From positions 62,001 through 126,000 of the IMG/VR virus record IMGVR_UViG_3300046660_000488: a stretch of 64,000 nt of DNA; one strand, 5' to 3'. The translations under genes were made by a program, and so were the position numbers. Source of the stretch: a virus. The first letter of the stretch is position 1. Each line of letters begins with the position of its first letter. Shown in pieces: positions 26,346-34,932 of the stretch. Under the pieces are notes generated by a model. That model did no database searches. It was not told where the DNA came from and saw only the letters and a program-made list of their open reading frames with translations.

Positions 26346-27530
26346 TTACACGTCAAGCCAGCCGTTGGACTTGTTCTTCGGGTCCTGCTTGTCGGCGTCA
26401 CGAATGGCTTGAACGATGCCCAAAAGCAGTTCAGGCTTGCGTTCGAGGATCGACAGCATGACCTCGCGCTCGTCCTGCGACAGGGACTGCACTTGGTCGG
26501 AGACCGTGTAGTCCTCAACCGGCTCATCATCCTCGACCTCGTTGACGATCTCGGGCTCTTCCTCTTCAGCCAGAACCTGCTCAACGGCTTCCACCGCCTC
26601 AGCCATGCTGGCCGGGTAGGCGTCGAAGCTGGATTGCTGAACTTGCTTCAAGGTGATGGGGTCATCAGTCGGCGGGGCCAGATTGATCGGGGCGACCGGC
26701 TCGTCGTCTTCCGGCTCATCGTCCACGGACGCGGCGGCCTTGGCCTCTTCCGGCTCGCTGTCCTCGTCGCGGCGCTTGGCGCGTTCCTCGACGGTCTCTT
26801 CGAGCATGGACGCACCGGCGATGATCGACGCGATGGCCAACGGGTCGAAGGCCAGCATGATCAGCAGGATCACGATGTTGACGGCCGACTCCGGGTTCTT
26901 CAGTCCGAGGAAATTGGCGACGTACTTGATCGGGCCGAGCTTGGTTTCGACGGCGTTGACCTGAAGCTTCAGGGGCACAAGCTCCTGAGACACCTTGTTC
27001 ATGTCGGCGTTGGTCGCGTCGATGCTCGCCTTGATCTCGGCGCGCTCAGCGGTCTGGGCCTTACGGGCGCGCAGGCCCTTGCTGGCGTCGGTTCCGATGA
27101 TGGTGTTGACGGCGTTGTCGAGTTGGGTCAGGCGCGCCTTGTTGGCGACGATCTGATCCTTGTACTGGGCGATCTGGGTGTTCTTCTGCTCGATTTGCAG
27201 TTCCACCGGCGCCAGCGGGGCGGATTGTTCGAGGTGACCCTTGGCCAGATAGCCGTAAATGCCCATCGACGTGATGATCATCAGCGACATAACCGCGCCG
27301 GTCATGTAGCCCTTCAGAAGGCCGCCCTTCTTCTTTTTCCAGTTGGCGTGGACCCACGTGGCCACGGTGACCTTGCCCACTTCAAGCGAGCTTGCCATGA
27401 CGATGACGCCAATCGGGGTGGCCGCGAACAGGGCCGCGAGACCAACGACGGAGAAATAGGCGGCGATGATCGAGATCGCCACCCCAACTAGGATCATCCA
27501 AATTGCGGAGTAGTACTTGAGATTATTCAT
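26346..27530 (-). CDS. Membrane protein with coiled coil (394 aa)
   Basis: Hydrophobic segments at about residues 7-30, 34-50 and 75-97 precede a long heptad-like helix (QIEQKNTQIAQYKDQIV... to about 205) and a further hydrophobic stretch near 215-240 (SAVNIVILLIMLAFDPLA). The C-terminal third is acidic and Pro/Glu-rich. The layout resembles conserved membrane proteins of T4-type marine phages (AYFSVVGLAALF, SLEVGKV). Function unknown. Confidence 0.75.
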   Translation of the reverse strand: MNNLKYYSAIWMILVGVAISIIAAYFSVVGLAALFAATPIGVIVMASSLEVGKVTVATWVHANWKKKKGGLLKGYMTGAVMSLMIITSMGIYGYLAKGHLEQSAPLAPVELQIEQKNTQIAQYKDQIVANKARLTQLDNAVNTIIGTDASKGLRARKAQTAERAEIKASIDATNADMNKVSQELVPLKLQVNAVETKLGPIKYVANFLGLKNPESAVNIVILLIMLAFDPLAIASIIAGASMLEETVEERAKRRDEDSEPEEAKAAASVDDEPEDDEPVAPINLAPPTDDPITLKQVQQSSFDAYPASMAEAVEAVEQVLAEEEEPEIVNEVEDDEPVEDYTVSDQVQSLSQDEREVMLSILERKPELLLGIVQAIRDADKQDPKNKSNGWLDV

Positions 27531-27585
27531 GTTGTGCCAATGCCTTTGCTAATAAGTTGTGTAAAATATGGGTAGTGTTATTAGC

Positions 27586-28038
27586 TCAGGAGAGCATGCC
27601 CTTTACTGTAAGCCATAGTTTAGTGAGGCGGCCAATAAAGGTCAATTTCTCCGGAGTTTCTTCAACCAAAACAAGCGCATGCTCGCGGTCGAGGAACTTG
27701 TACTCGATCTTGGTGGGCTCGAATTTCTTCAGGCCGTCAATGACATCCTGCACGTTCAGTTCCGAGCAGGTGTACAGATCGAATTGGAAGACTGCGGGGA
27801 CACATTCGTCCCACGTGTGGAGACAGCAATGCGACGTCTCGATGATGGCGTCAGCCGTCAGGCCACGGTTGCCCACAACGGGGCAGTACCGGGCGCGCGG
27901 CGCGGCCAGTTCTTTCATGCCGATTTGCTTGATCAGCGCCGACATCCAGTCGCAGACAGCTTGGAGGTCGGCTTCGCCCGGTGGGCGGTTTACTTCAGCA
28001 CGCACAATGAGGTGCTGATGACGGTTATCGGGTGTCAT
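27586..28038 (-). CDS. speD: S-adenosylmethionine decarboxylase-like protein (SpeD family)
   Basis: A 150-residue protein with NRGLTADAIIETSHCCLHTWDE and FQFDLYTCSELN, the core of small AdoMet decarboxylases. Ser69 in TSH is the likely precursor of the pyruvoyl cofactor formed by self-cleavage. The enzyme feeds polyamine synthesis; speD homologues are known from cyanophages. ATG 28038 is preferred over the TTG just before it. Confidence 0.85.
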   Translation of the reverse strand: MTPDNRHQHLIVRAEVNRPPGEADLQAVCDWMSALIKQIGMKELAAPRARYCPVVGNRGLTADAIIETSHCCLHTWDECVPAVFQFDLYTCSELNVQDVIDGLKKFEPTKIEYKFLDREHALVLVEETPEKLTFIGRLTKLWLTVKGMLS

Positions 28039-28080
28039 CAATCATGGGACCAATCTACAGATGTGAGAGTTCGCCGGGCC

Positions 28081-28647
28081 TTATTGGGCCGGGCGCGTGA
28101 CCGTGATCGCCGCTTCGGCGGTCGCGACACTGTTCGTGAGGGCGCCCACATCAATTTGCATGATGCGGCTACCAACGCGGACGATTGCGTTGGCCGTGGC
28201 TCCGTCACGGAATCCCGTGCTCTTGGTCTGGTCGATCACTTCCGTGGTCCAGCCCAGACGGGTTTCCATCAGGCCTCGCGCAATGCAGCGCTTGAGAGCC
28301 GGGATGCCGGTGATCTCGACGTTGCCATTGGCCTCGTCGCGGGTGATCAGCGAATCATCACCGTGCTCAACGGTGAGCGTCATCGTAAACGACGACGGCG
28401 CGGTGTTGGCAGTGCCACCAACCGCAACAGTGTTGGCCACGTAGATCGTGCCCATTTCTTGCATCTTTTCAACGACATTACGGAAACGCAGGTTGCCGCG
28501 CTCCTTGTCGAGACCGGCTTGCAGGCCGTTCGGCTGCTGACCCTTGGCCATGTAGTAGCCAAGTTCTTTGTCGTCGATGAAGCCAGTAGTCGCATTTGCG
28601 GCCGCAAAGCTGTTCTGGATGGACACCTGATAGATAGTGTTCAGCAT
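28081..28647 (-). CDS. Hypothetical protein, possible virion protein (188 aa)
   Basis: Begins MLNTIYQVSIQNSF after GGGAG. The product is rich in Thr, Ala and Gly, with strand-like repeats (APSSFTMTLTVEHGDDS, AEAAITVTRPAQ) as in capsid decoration or tail proteins. A late box at 28686 gives it late expression. No family recognised. Confidence 0.6.
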   Translation of the reverse strand: MLNTIYQVSIQNSFAAANATTGFIDDKELGYYMAKGQQPNGLQAGLDKERGNLRFRNVVEKMQEMGTIYVANTVAVGGTANTAPSSFTMTLTVEHGDDSLITRDEANGNVEITGIPALKRCIARGLMETRLGWTTEVIDQTKSTGFRDGATANAIVRVGSRIMQIDVGALTNSVATAEAAITVTRPAQ

Positions 28648-28685
28648 GGTCAATTCTCCCTGTGCAGGCCACAAATGTGTTAGGT

Positions 28686-28693
28686 TATTTATG
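28686..28693 (-). promoter_or_regulatory. T4-type late promoter
   Basis: CATAAATA on the minus strand, about 38 bases before the start of the 188-residue gene. On the opposite strand a copy of the phage -35 motif (28706-28711) points toward the topoisomerase gene. Confidence 0.6.
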
Positions 28694-28815
28694 CGAAATC
28701 ATTTGGTTGACGAGATTTGCCTGATGGGTTAACCATAGTCGGATGGCCGCACCTCACGAATTTCTGGTGCAGGCCGATTTGATAAATGCGATTATTAGAC
28801 CCGGATTTTTGAGTA

Positions 28816-30762
28816 ATGAGCATTCCCCAGCTTGACGACGATGACATCGAGAAGCTTGACGACTTCCAGCACGCACGTCTTCGCACCGAAATGTGGTTGG
28901 GATCGCGAGACCCGAACACCCTGAACGTCCTCGAATACGAGGCCGGGAAGCCGAAGGCTGTTGAGACGACTTGGGTTCCGGCGGTCTTCACGGCCTTCCG
29001 TGAAATCCTCGACAACGCTCTGGACGAAATGATCACGCGCGGATACGGCGACCGGCTCGATGTGAGCTACGATCCCGCCACCGCGACCTTCATGATCAAG
29101 GACAACGGCCGGGGCATCCCGATCAATTTCAACGAGAAACACAAGCAGTACTCCGCCACGATGGCGATGACTGAGACCAAGGCTGGCCGAAACTTCAAGG
29201 ACCGTGGCAACTCGCGCGGCCTGAACGGCGTCGGCGGCTCGGTGGTGAACTTCTGCTCGGAATACCTGACCATCGACGTCATCCGCGACAAGAAGCATTT
29301 CAACCAGCGCTTCAACGAAGGCACGGGCGAAAAGCTGATTATCGAAGACCCGATCATCATGCCGACCGGTTCCAAGGACACGGGCACGAAGGTCAAGGTG
29401 AAGCTGTCGCACAAGGTCTTCCACGACCTGACCCTGCCGGAGAGCTTCATCAAGGCCCGCGTCTTCGAAGTGGCCCTGTGCTACCCGAAGCTGAAGGTCT
29501 ACTACAACGGCAAGCTCGTTTCGGCTGGCAAGCAAGGCGTCGAGAAGACCCTGTTCGGCGACCGCAAGCCGATCACCATCACCGTAGACGCGGTGACCAA
29601 CGTCAAGACCGGCACGATCCTGCCCGACAACACGCCGGAAGTGGTCCAGCGGCCGTTCCTGAGCAAGTTCTGGCTGGTCCCGGCCTTCTTCGAGTCGAGC
29701 GGCGAGCACACCCACAGCCTCGTCAACTGCATCCCCACGTTCCACGGCGGCAAGCACGTGGACACGTTCAAGCGCGGGTTCTTCGCTGGCATGCTCTCGG
29801 CTCTGGCCTCGAAGAGCAAGGCCAAGAAACTGAACCCGAACCGGTCGGACATGGAAGACGGGATGTTGATCTACAACATCACGGAAATGGACTCGCCCGC
29901 CTTCGACAGCCAGTCCAAGACGCGCCTGATCAACGAGGAAGTGGCGTCGGTGATCCGCAAGGCTCTCGACGACCCGGACTTCTTCAAGGGCGTGATCCGC
30001 CGCAATCCGGAGTGGGTCGATATGATCTACGCCCGTTGCGCGGAGCGGACCAAGAAAACCGACGACGCCGAAGCCAACAAGCTGGCCAAGAAGAACCTGC
30101 GGACCAAGGTCGCCGACCTTGAAGACGCATCCGGCGCCGACCGTTCCAAGTGCATCCTGTTCATCGCCGAAGGCAAGTCGGCCGTGGCGGGCATGGTCGA
30201 GGCGCGCAACGCCATGATCCACGGTGGCCTCCCGCTGCGCGGCAAGGTGCTTAACGTGTTCGAGGAGTCCACCAAGACCGTCCTCGAAAACAAGGCCCTA
30301 AGCTCGATCATGAAGGCCGTAGGCCTGATCCCCGGCCAGCGCGTGAACCGCCACCAGCTTCGCTACGGCAAGATTTACATCACCACGGACGCCGACGAGG
30401 ATGGGAAGAACATCGCAGCCCTGCTGATCAACTTCTTCTTCACGATGTGGCCGGAGTTGTTCGATCCCGAGAAACCGCCGTACGTCTATCTGTTCGACAC
30501 CCCGCTGATCGTCGCAGTCAAAGGCAAGACGCGGAAATACTGGTACAACGAGGACTACGACGACTTCAACCCGGAGCAGTACAAGGACTGGAAGCTCACC
30601 CGCGCCAAGGGTCTGGCCGCCCTGAAGAAGGACGACTGGAAGTGGGTACTTGAAAATCCGAAGGCTACACCCATCACTGACGATGGCGAACTGAAAGAGG
30701 CGATGAACCTCTTGTTCAATCCGAAACTCGCTGATAAGCGAAAGGAATGGATCGGGATGTGA
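28816..30762 (+). CDS. 39: Type II DNA topoisomerase, large (ATPase/TOPRIM) subunit
   Basis: A 648-residue GyrB/ParE-like subunit. The GHKL ATPase is seen as REILDNALDEM, KDNGRGIPI and RGNSRGLNGVGGSVVN; the TOPRIM domain as LFIAEGKSAVAGM and TTDADEDGKNIAALLINFF. In T4 this protein is split into gp39 and gp60; here it is one chain. It works with the medium subunit at 31270. It supports phage DNA replication. Confidence 0.93.
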   Translation: MSIPQLDDDDIEKLDDFQHARLRTEMWLGSRDPNTLNVLEYEAGKPKAVETTWVPAVFTAFREILDNALDEMITRGYGDRLDVSYDPATATFMIKDNGRGIPINFNEKHKQYSATMAMTETKAGRNFKDRGNSRGLNGVGGSVVNFCSEYLTIDVIRDKKHFNQRFNEGTGEKLIIEDPIIMPTGSKDTGTKVKVKLSHKVFHDLTLPESFIKARVFEVALCYPKLKVYYNGKLVSAGKQGVEKTLFGDRKPITITVDAVTNVKTGTILPDNTPEVVQRPFLSKFWLVPAFFESSGEHTHSLVNCIPTFHGGKHVDTFKRGFFAGMLSALASKSKAKKLNPNRSDMEDGMLIYNITEMDSPAFDSQSKTRLINEEVASVIRKALDDPDFFKGVIRRNPEWVDMIYARCAERTKKTDDAEANKLAKKNLRTKVADLEDASGADRSKCILFIAEGKSAVAGMVEARNAMIHGGLPLRGKVLNVFEESTKTVLENKALSSIMKAVGLIPGQRVNRHQLRYGKIYITTDADEDGKNIAALLINFFFTMWPELFDPEKPPYVYLFDTPLIVAVKGKTRKYWYNEDYDDFNPEQYKDWKLTRAKGLAALKKDDWKWVLENPKATPITDDGELKEAMNLLFNPKLADKRKEWIGM

Positions 30763-30974
30763 TGACTGTCGAGAAGCCGAAAGCCCCGTACACGGTTCTG
30801 GTTCGGCTTGACAGCATCGAGCACTGCAAGGAGGCGATGGCTTGGTTCGTCGCCTCCTTCCCCGACGAGACCCCAAACTTCACCATGCGCTACGCCAAGG
30901 CTGGCGAGTACGTCCTGCGCGCCCGGTTCGTCAGCAAGAAAAACGCAGCCGTCTTCAGGTTGTTCTGGTCATGA
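30762..30974 (+). CDS. FKLxW-family small protein (70 aa)
   Basis: ATG 30762 overlaps the topoisomerase stop as TGATG. The product ends FVSKKNAAVFRLFWS, matching the C-terminal pattern F(A/V)S..(D/N)A..F(K/R)L.(W/F) shared with the proteins at 37630 and 50407. Function unknown. Confidence 0.65.
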   Translation: MTVEKPKAPYTVLVRLDSIEHCKEAMAWFVASFPDETPNFTMRYAKAGEYVLRARFVSKKNAAVFRLFWS

Positions 30975-30999
30975 AAAAAGGCGGTTCCTTAGAACCGCC
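30974..30999 (-). terminator. Intrinsic terminator, minus strand
   Basis: GGCGGTTC and GAACCGCC pair around CTTA, followed on the minus strand by TTTTTT. It ends the topoisomerase medium subunit operon; on the plus strand the trailing CACTCTTT is a weaker signal. Confidence 0.8.
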
Positions 31000-31273
31000 C
31001 ACTCTTTATGTCATCTTCGGCCGTGGTGATTGACGGCCGCCCGAAACAGGTGCACGGCCCGTCGTATTCCCGCTCCAGACGCCCCCTGACGGCGTAGAGC
31101 ATGCTGATCTCCACCTCCCCATTCGGATAGACCTCGTAGGGCCTGTTGCACTCGCGGCAGGCCTCAGTTGTCTTGTCTCGAACAACAACGCTCGCGAAAT
31201 GGAGACAGTAGGGGCAATAGTGCTCCACTACCGTCTCTGCTTCCACGTGATAGTTGGCGGCCGGGTTTCTCAT
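30989..31273 (-). CDS. Zinc-ribbon-like protein (94 aa)
   Basis: CPYC and, 16 residues later, CREC form a two-knuckle zinc ribbon near the N-terminus. The start overlaps the topoisomerase stop. The rest contains another Cys pair (CTCFG). Function unknown, perhaps nucleic-acid binding. Confidence 0.65.
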   Translation of the reverse strand: MRNPAANYHVEAETVVEHYCPYCLHFASVVVRDKTTEACRECNRPYEVYPNGEVEISMLYAVRGRLEREYDGPCTCFGRPSITTAEDDIKSGRF

Positions 31274-32739
31274 AGCTTCAACTTCTTCAGTTCTTCGAGT
31301 TCAGTGTTGTATATATCCTTGCGGCGCGCTGGCTTGGCGAGAATATCCTTGTACTCTTTGATGTCGAGTTTCAGCTTCTCGATGATCGCGGTGACCTCCG
31401 CCTCGTATTCCTTGGTCCACCGGTAGGTGGGCAGGCTGACGACACGGCTCATCTGCGATTCGTCGAGCACGATCTTGGCCTTGCCGATGACCGTGGTGAC
31501 TTCCTCGACGACGCCTGCCCGGTTCGGGAACTTGCCCAGCTTCGAGGTGAAGCTGGTGTCCTTGAACAGGGCCTTCAGCGCGAGGTAGTAATTGAGTTCG
31601 TAGCTGGCGTCGTCGCGCATCTTCTCGTAGCGATTGACGTACCATTGCAGGCGCCACGCCACGAATTCCTTGACCACGTCTTCGGCCGACTCGTACTGCT
31701 TGATCCGTGTGCCGCCCCAGTCGATCACGACGATCCGTTCGGTGACCTTCTGGTGCAGCTTGAAGAACTCGACGGCGTCAGCGTCGGTCCACGCCTTGCG
31801 GGCCGGGACCTTGGTCTTGACGACCTTGCCTTCGATGGTCTCCGTTTTCACCGACGCAGGCTGAGCCGCCAGCGATCCGCGCAGCATCTTGATGGTGATC
31901 TTGATGCCGTCCGCCGACTCGTCGGTGAAGCCCTTGATCTCGCCGCTGTCTTCCATGGCGATCAGACGCTCTCGGAAATCCTCAAGCTCCATGCCCGGCG
32001 GCAGTTCGCTGATGTAGATCGTCGAAGTGTCGATGATCTTGGCCTTGCCGGTGTAGACCCACTGGTTGGGACCGACGTTCTTGACCGAAATGTCGTAGCG
32101 CTCATACGTCGGGATCAACTGCTTGACCGGACGGTCGTTCAGAGCGTCCTGCGTGGCCTGCACGAGGGCCTTGAACTGCCGGGGCAGGATGTTGGTGCTC
32201 CAACCCACCGCGACGCCCTTGACGCCGTTCAGGAGGACTACAGGGATCAGCGGCAGGAAGTGCTTGGGCTGGAGGTTCGAGCCGTCGTAATTCTCTTCCA
32301 GCGGGATCAGGTCGAGGTCGTTGTAGAAGAACGCCTGAGCGGCCTTGGAGCGGACGACCTCGGTGTAGCGCGGCGCGCCGATGCCTTCGACCGGCGCGAT
32401 GCGGCTACCGAACGCTCCCTCGCCCTGAATCAGGGGGACGTTGTTCTTGTAGGGGGCGGCCAGCAGGTTGATGGCGTTGTTCGCCGACGTCTCGCCGTGG
32501 ACGTACAGACGCTCGTAACCCATCAGCCCCGACAGGGCGAAGGTCTTCAGCTTCTCGGCACGGTTCCGCAGCAGCCACAGCGCCACGCGCTGGCCAAACT
32601 TCATGCCGTCTTCCACTGCCGGGATGGCGCGGGTTGAACAGACGTAGATGGCGTATGAGCGGCTGTCGCGGAGGATAAGCTTGCTCGAAGACAGCAAAAT
32701 GGCCTTCGAAGACAACGGTTTTGGTACTGACTTGGCCAT
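31270..32739 (-). CDS. 52: Type II DNA topoisomerase, medium (GyrA/ParC-like) subunit
   Basis: A 489-residue breakage-reunion subunit. GEGAFGSRI and GAPRYTEV carry the active-site Tyr; the surrounding KFGQRVALWLL and LIPVVLLNGVKGVAVGW are typical of T4 gp52. It lacks the GyrA beta-pinwheel C-terminal domain, as in T4. It lies convergent to the large subunit. Confidence 0.93.
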   Translation of the reverse strand: MAKSVPKPLSSKAILLSSSKLILRDSRSYAIYVCSTRAIPAVEDGMKFGQRVALWLLRNRAEKLKTFALSGLMGYERLYVHGETSANNAINLLAAPYKNNVPLIQGEGAFGSRIAPVEGIGAPRYTEVVRSKAAQAFFYNDLDLIPLEENYDGSNLQPKHFLPLIPVVLLNGVKGVAVGWSTNILPRQFKALVQATQDALNDRPVKQLIPTYERYDISVKNVGPNQWVYTGKAKIIDTSTIYISELPPGMELEDFRERLIAMEDSGEIKGFTDESADGIKITIKMLRGSLAAQPASVKTETIEGKVVKTKVPARKAWTDADAVEFFKLHQKVTERIVVIDWGGTRIKQYESAEDVVKEFVAWRLQWYVNRYEKMRDDASYELNYYLALKALFKDTSFTSKLGKFPNRAGVVEEVTTVIGKAKIVLDESQMSRVVSLPTYRWTKEYEAEVTAIIEKLKLDIKEYKDILAKPARRKDIYNTELEELKKLKL

Positions 32740-32762
32740 AAAATCGCTTAAAACAATAAGAA

Positions 32763-32786
32763 ATGGGGCGACTTTCGCCGCCCCAT
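32763..32786 (-). terminator. Hairpin terminator, minus strand
   Basis: ATGGGGCG and CGCCCCAT pair around an 8-base loop and are followed on the minus strand by TTCTTATT. It separates the 105-residue gene from the topoisomerase subunit. Confidence 0.65.
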
Positions 32787-32806
32787 CTGGAAATCACCGG
32801 CGAAAC

Positions 32807-33124
32807 TTAGGCGACGCTCGCCCAGTGGATGCCGTGGGAGTTGTCCACGCCGACCCGGATGTTCACGTCCTTGCCGAGGACTTCCTTGGCAACCCGACGC
32901 AGACGCTGTGCCAGTTCGTACGACTGGTCTTGGGTCAGGCGGGCCTGCTTCAGCATCTGGCCCAGATCGACAGACACGATGGCCGAGGGGTGCTGGTGGC
33001 CGTTGACGTGAACTGCCTCGCGCGTGAGGCCAATGTTCTGGGTGGCCAGCCAGTTCTTCAGGTCGTTGAGTTCAACGGTGCTCTTTGCACGCGCCGGACG
33101 CTTGCCTTCAGTCTTCTTGGTCAT
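32807..33124 (-). CDS. Hypothetical protein (105 aa)
   Basis: ATG 33124 gives MTKKTEGKRPARAK, a basic N-terminus, followed by a helix-strand pattern (GQMLKQARLTQDQSYELAQRLRRVAKEVLG). It could bind nucleic acid, but no family was recognised. Confidence 0.6.
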   Translation of the reverse strand: MTKKTEGKRPARAKSTVELNDLKNWLATQNIGLTREAVHVNGHQHPSAIVSVDLGQMLKQARLTQDQSYELAQRLRRVAKEVLGKDVNIRVGVDNSHGIHWASVA

Positions 33125-33136
33125 TGGAAATAACAC

Positions 33137-33340
33137 TCAAAGTATAGGGAGACCCGCGAAATCTTTGAGCGGCGGGCCGTATCGCTCTATCCCCAAAGTA
33201 CCCAATAGGCCCTTGACATCGCAATATATTTCGTTCGCCAGACGGAAATTCGTCTCCGGAAATTCGCTCGAAAATTCGTGCACCAACTTAAAGCGGCTTT
33301 TAGTTAACGACTTTTTGTGATAAATATCAATGGCCTGCAC
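33137..33340 (-). CDS. Hypothetical small protein (67 aa)
   Basis: The product begins MQAIDIYHKKSLTKSRF. Its start overlaps, on the other strand, a late box at 33319-33326. Base composition is richer in A+T than most neighbours. Support is limited to an open frame with ordinary codon use. Confidence 0.4.
   Translation of the reverse strand: MQAIDIYHKKSLTKSRFKLVHEFSSEFPETNFRLANEIYCDVKGLLGTLGIERYGPPLKDFAGLPIL
33319..33326 (+). promoter_or_regulatory. T4-type late promoter for the endolysin operon
   Basis: GATAAATA on the plus strand, about 120 bases upstream of the endolysin start. A short frame (33330 onward, 32 codons) lies in the leader but has no ribosome-binding site. Confidence 0.5.
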
Positions 33341-33383
33341 ATTTTTGGAGCAAGTCCCAGCCTATCGTTGGGGCATATTGAGG

Positions 33384-33413
33384 TTGACAGGCCGCCTCCG
33401 GAACCCGTTTAAT
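33384..33413 (+). promoter_or_regulatory. Sigma70-like promoter for the endolysin gene
   Basis: TTGACA, 18 bases, TTTAAT, followed by a leader with AAGGAGA before ATG 33449. With the late box upstream, the endolysin appears to have two promoters. Confidence 0.55.
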
Positions 33414-33448
33414 CCGGCTTCCTGTTAAACACTTTTTAAGGAGAACTG

Positions 33449-33985
33449 ATGCGATCCCGCAAGACCGCTGCTGCATTTCTATTCGTGCTAACTCTACTAA
33501 CGACAAGCATTTTCTCGGGCACGACAGCTAAAGCTTCCACTCCCCAACCCACCATCGCAGCACTCGAAAAAATCGTCCCCTCGTCGCTTGACGACATCGA
33601 CGGGGAAAACCGCAACCAGATCGTTTGTCTCGCTCTGAACATGTATCACGAAGCTCGGGGTAGCACCCAAGCCGACATCATGGCAGTCGGGCACACGACC
33701 AAGAACCGAACCAAATATCGAAAGAAGACCTACTGCAACGTCATCTGGGAAAAGGGCCAATACGACTGGGTCCGACGTCCGATTTCGCAGCAAATGCCCA
33801 AGGACTTAAAGACGTGGCGCCAAATGGTGGATTCCGCCCGTCAGATCGTCATGGACGATCTACCCGATCCGACTAAAGGGGCAGACAGTTTCTATTCTCG
33901 TCGTCGGGGACCAACAGCACAAGCCACACGGTCCTCTGTTCGCGTACCCATTGGCGGTAATGTTTATTACCGAATGGGTGGTTAA
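33449..33985 (+). CDS. Exported cell-wall hydrolase (endolysin), SleB/Hydrolase_2 family
   Basis: A 178-residue protein with an N-terminal signal (MRSRKT, a hydrophobic core, then TTAKAS as a likely cleavage site near residue 29). The mature part has LALNMYHEARG with Glu68 as the probable catalytic residue and NRTKYRKKTYCNVIW, the core of PF07486 cortex-lytic/peptidoglycan hydrolases. Export by Sec means it reaches the periplasm without a classic holin. Confidence 0.88.
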   Translation: MRSRKTAAAFLFVLTLLTTSIFSGTTAKASTPQPTIAALEKIVPSSLDDIDGENRNQIVCLALNMYHEARGSTQADIMAVGHTTKNRTKYRKKTYCNVIWEKGQYDWVRRPISQQMPKDLKTWRQMVDSARQIVMDDLPDPTKGADSFYSRRRGPTAQATRSSVRVPIGGNVYYRMGG

Positions 33986-33996
33986 ATAGGGCAATC

Positions 33997-34362
33997 ATGA
34001 GCCCCGAAGACCTAGAACTCTGGAAGAAGGTGACCGAAGGTCTGGTTCCCTTGCTTCCCAAAACCAGCGCTCCGGCAATCCGGCCGGATGCGCTCGTTAT
34101 TCAGCGTCCCCGTGCGCGCCAGTCGGAAATCGACTTGCACGGCCTCACCATCCAACAAGCTTGCGTCGAGACCCGGCAGTTCATCACGGACGCCAAGGCC
34201 GCAGGCCTGCGTCACGTGACCATCATCACGGGACTGTCCGGCTACATCCGCCGGGAATTCCCCTTCTGGGTTGATCAGCTACCCGAAGTCCGCAAGATCG
34301 AGCCGTTCAGCGGCGGCGGAGCCTTCAAAGTCTATCTCAAACGCGATAAGCGCCGAGCGTAA
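33997..34362 (+). CDS. Smr-domain protein (121 aa)
   Basis: The product contains EIDLHGLTIQQA and VTIITGLSG followed by GGGAFKVYL, the Smr (small MutS-related) pattern DLHG...TG.G...GG.GA. Bacterial SmrB cuts mRNA at collided ribosomes; other Smr domains nick DNA. Which applies here is not known, but the translation theme of this genome makes the ribosome link attractive. A late-like box (TTAAATA, 33982-33988) lies 8 bases before the ATG. Confidence 0.8.
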   Translation: MSPEDLELWKKVTEGLVPLLPKTSAPAIRPDALVIQRPRARQSEIDLHGLTIQQACVETRQFITDAKAAGLRHVTIITGLSGYIRREFPFWVDQLPEVRKIEPFSGGGAFKVYLKRDKRRA

Positions 34363-34858
34363 TCGGCGCCAGCGAGTCCACCAGAATCACGCCATGCTCG
34401 TCGCAGCCCGGCTTCACCAGATGCAGAAGATCGTCCACCAAGACGGTGCAGCCCAACTCGGCCGCCTTCTTGCCCTTGAACCGGATGAACTCGCGAGCAT
34501 GGTCGATCTTCAGCGCTTCCCAATCGCCGGTCGCCTCAGCCTCGTACAGCGCCATGCGGGCATTGATCTCGTTGTCCACGACGCCGCAATGGACGTTAAA
34601 GCAATCCGACACGATGGTCGGACAGCGGTGGATGCCAGCGATCAGCCGGTGAGCTTCGTGCAAGCCGTGGGCGTGCAGTTCAGGGATGATGATGTCGGCC
34701 CACTCGTCCGTCTCACGGAAGGTGATGACGTGGTGGGTCTTGTGGGGCGTCATGGCGATGTAAGCGCGCCAGAAAGCCGAATTGTCACCCTTGATCAGGG
34801 TCTTGTCCATGTCCCACGCGATGGTGTCGTGCAGGTCGAGTACTGGATGAAGGTTCAT
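34337..34858 (-). CDS. HAD-superfamily hydrolase (173 aa)
   Basis: Motif I is WDMDKTLI near residues 15-22 and motif IV is VLVDDLLHLVKPG with a preceding Lys-rich stretch (RFKGKKAAEL). This layout is typical of small phage HAD phosphatases acting on nucleotides or RNA/DNA 3' ends. It overlaps the end of the Smr gene convergently. A late box lies at 34886-34893. Confidence 0.75.
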   Translation of the reverse strand: MNLHPVLDLHDTIAWDMDKTLIKGDNSAFWRAYIAMTPHKTHHVITFRETDEWADIIIPELHAHGLHEAHRLIAGIHRCPTIVSDCFNVHCGVVDNEINARMALYEAEATGDWEALKIDHAREFIRFKGKKAAELGCTVLVDDLLHLVKPGCDEHGVILVDSLAPITLGAYRV

Positions 34859-34885
34859 AATGTCCGCAGAGAATGGTTACGCGAA

Positions 34886-34893
34886 TATTTAGG
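34886..34893 (-). promoter_or_regulatory. T4-type late promoter for the HAD gene
   Basis: CCTAAATA on the minus strand, about 27 bases before the HAD start codon. Confidence 0.55.
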
Positions 34894-34896
34894 ATT

Positions 34897-34926
34897 TTGA
34901 CACAACCTATGATTCGATTCTATCGT
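34897..34926 (+). promoter_or_regulatory. Sigma70-like promoter for the structured RNA
   Basis: TTGACA, 18 bases, TATCGT. Transcription would start near 34933, a few bases before the first closing stem of the structured region. Confidence 0.5.
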
Positions 34927-34932
34927 CCGACT

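Noticed and set aside
33330-33428. A 32-codon frame just after the late box at 33319
   Set aside because: No ribosome-binding site and spacing of only 3 bases; it looks like leader sequence of the endolysin mRNA.
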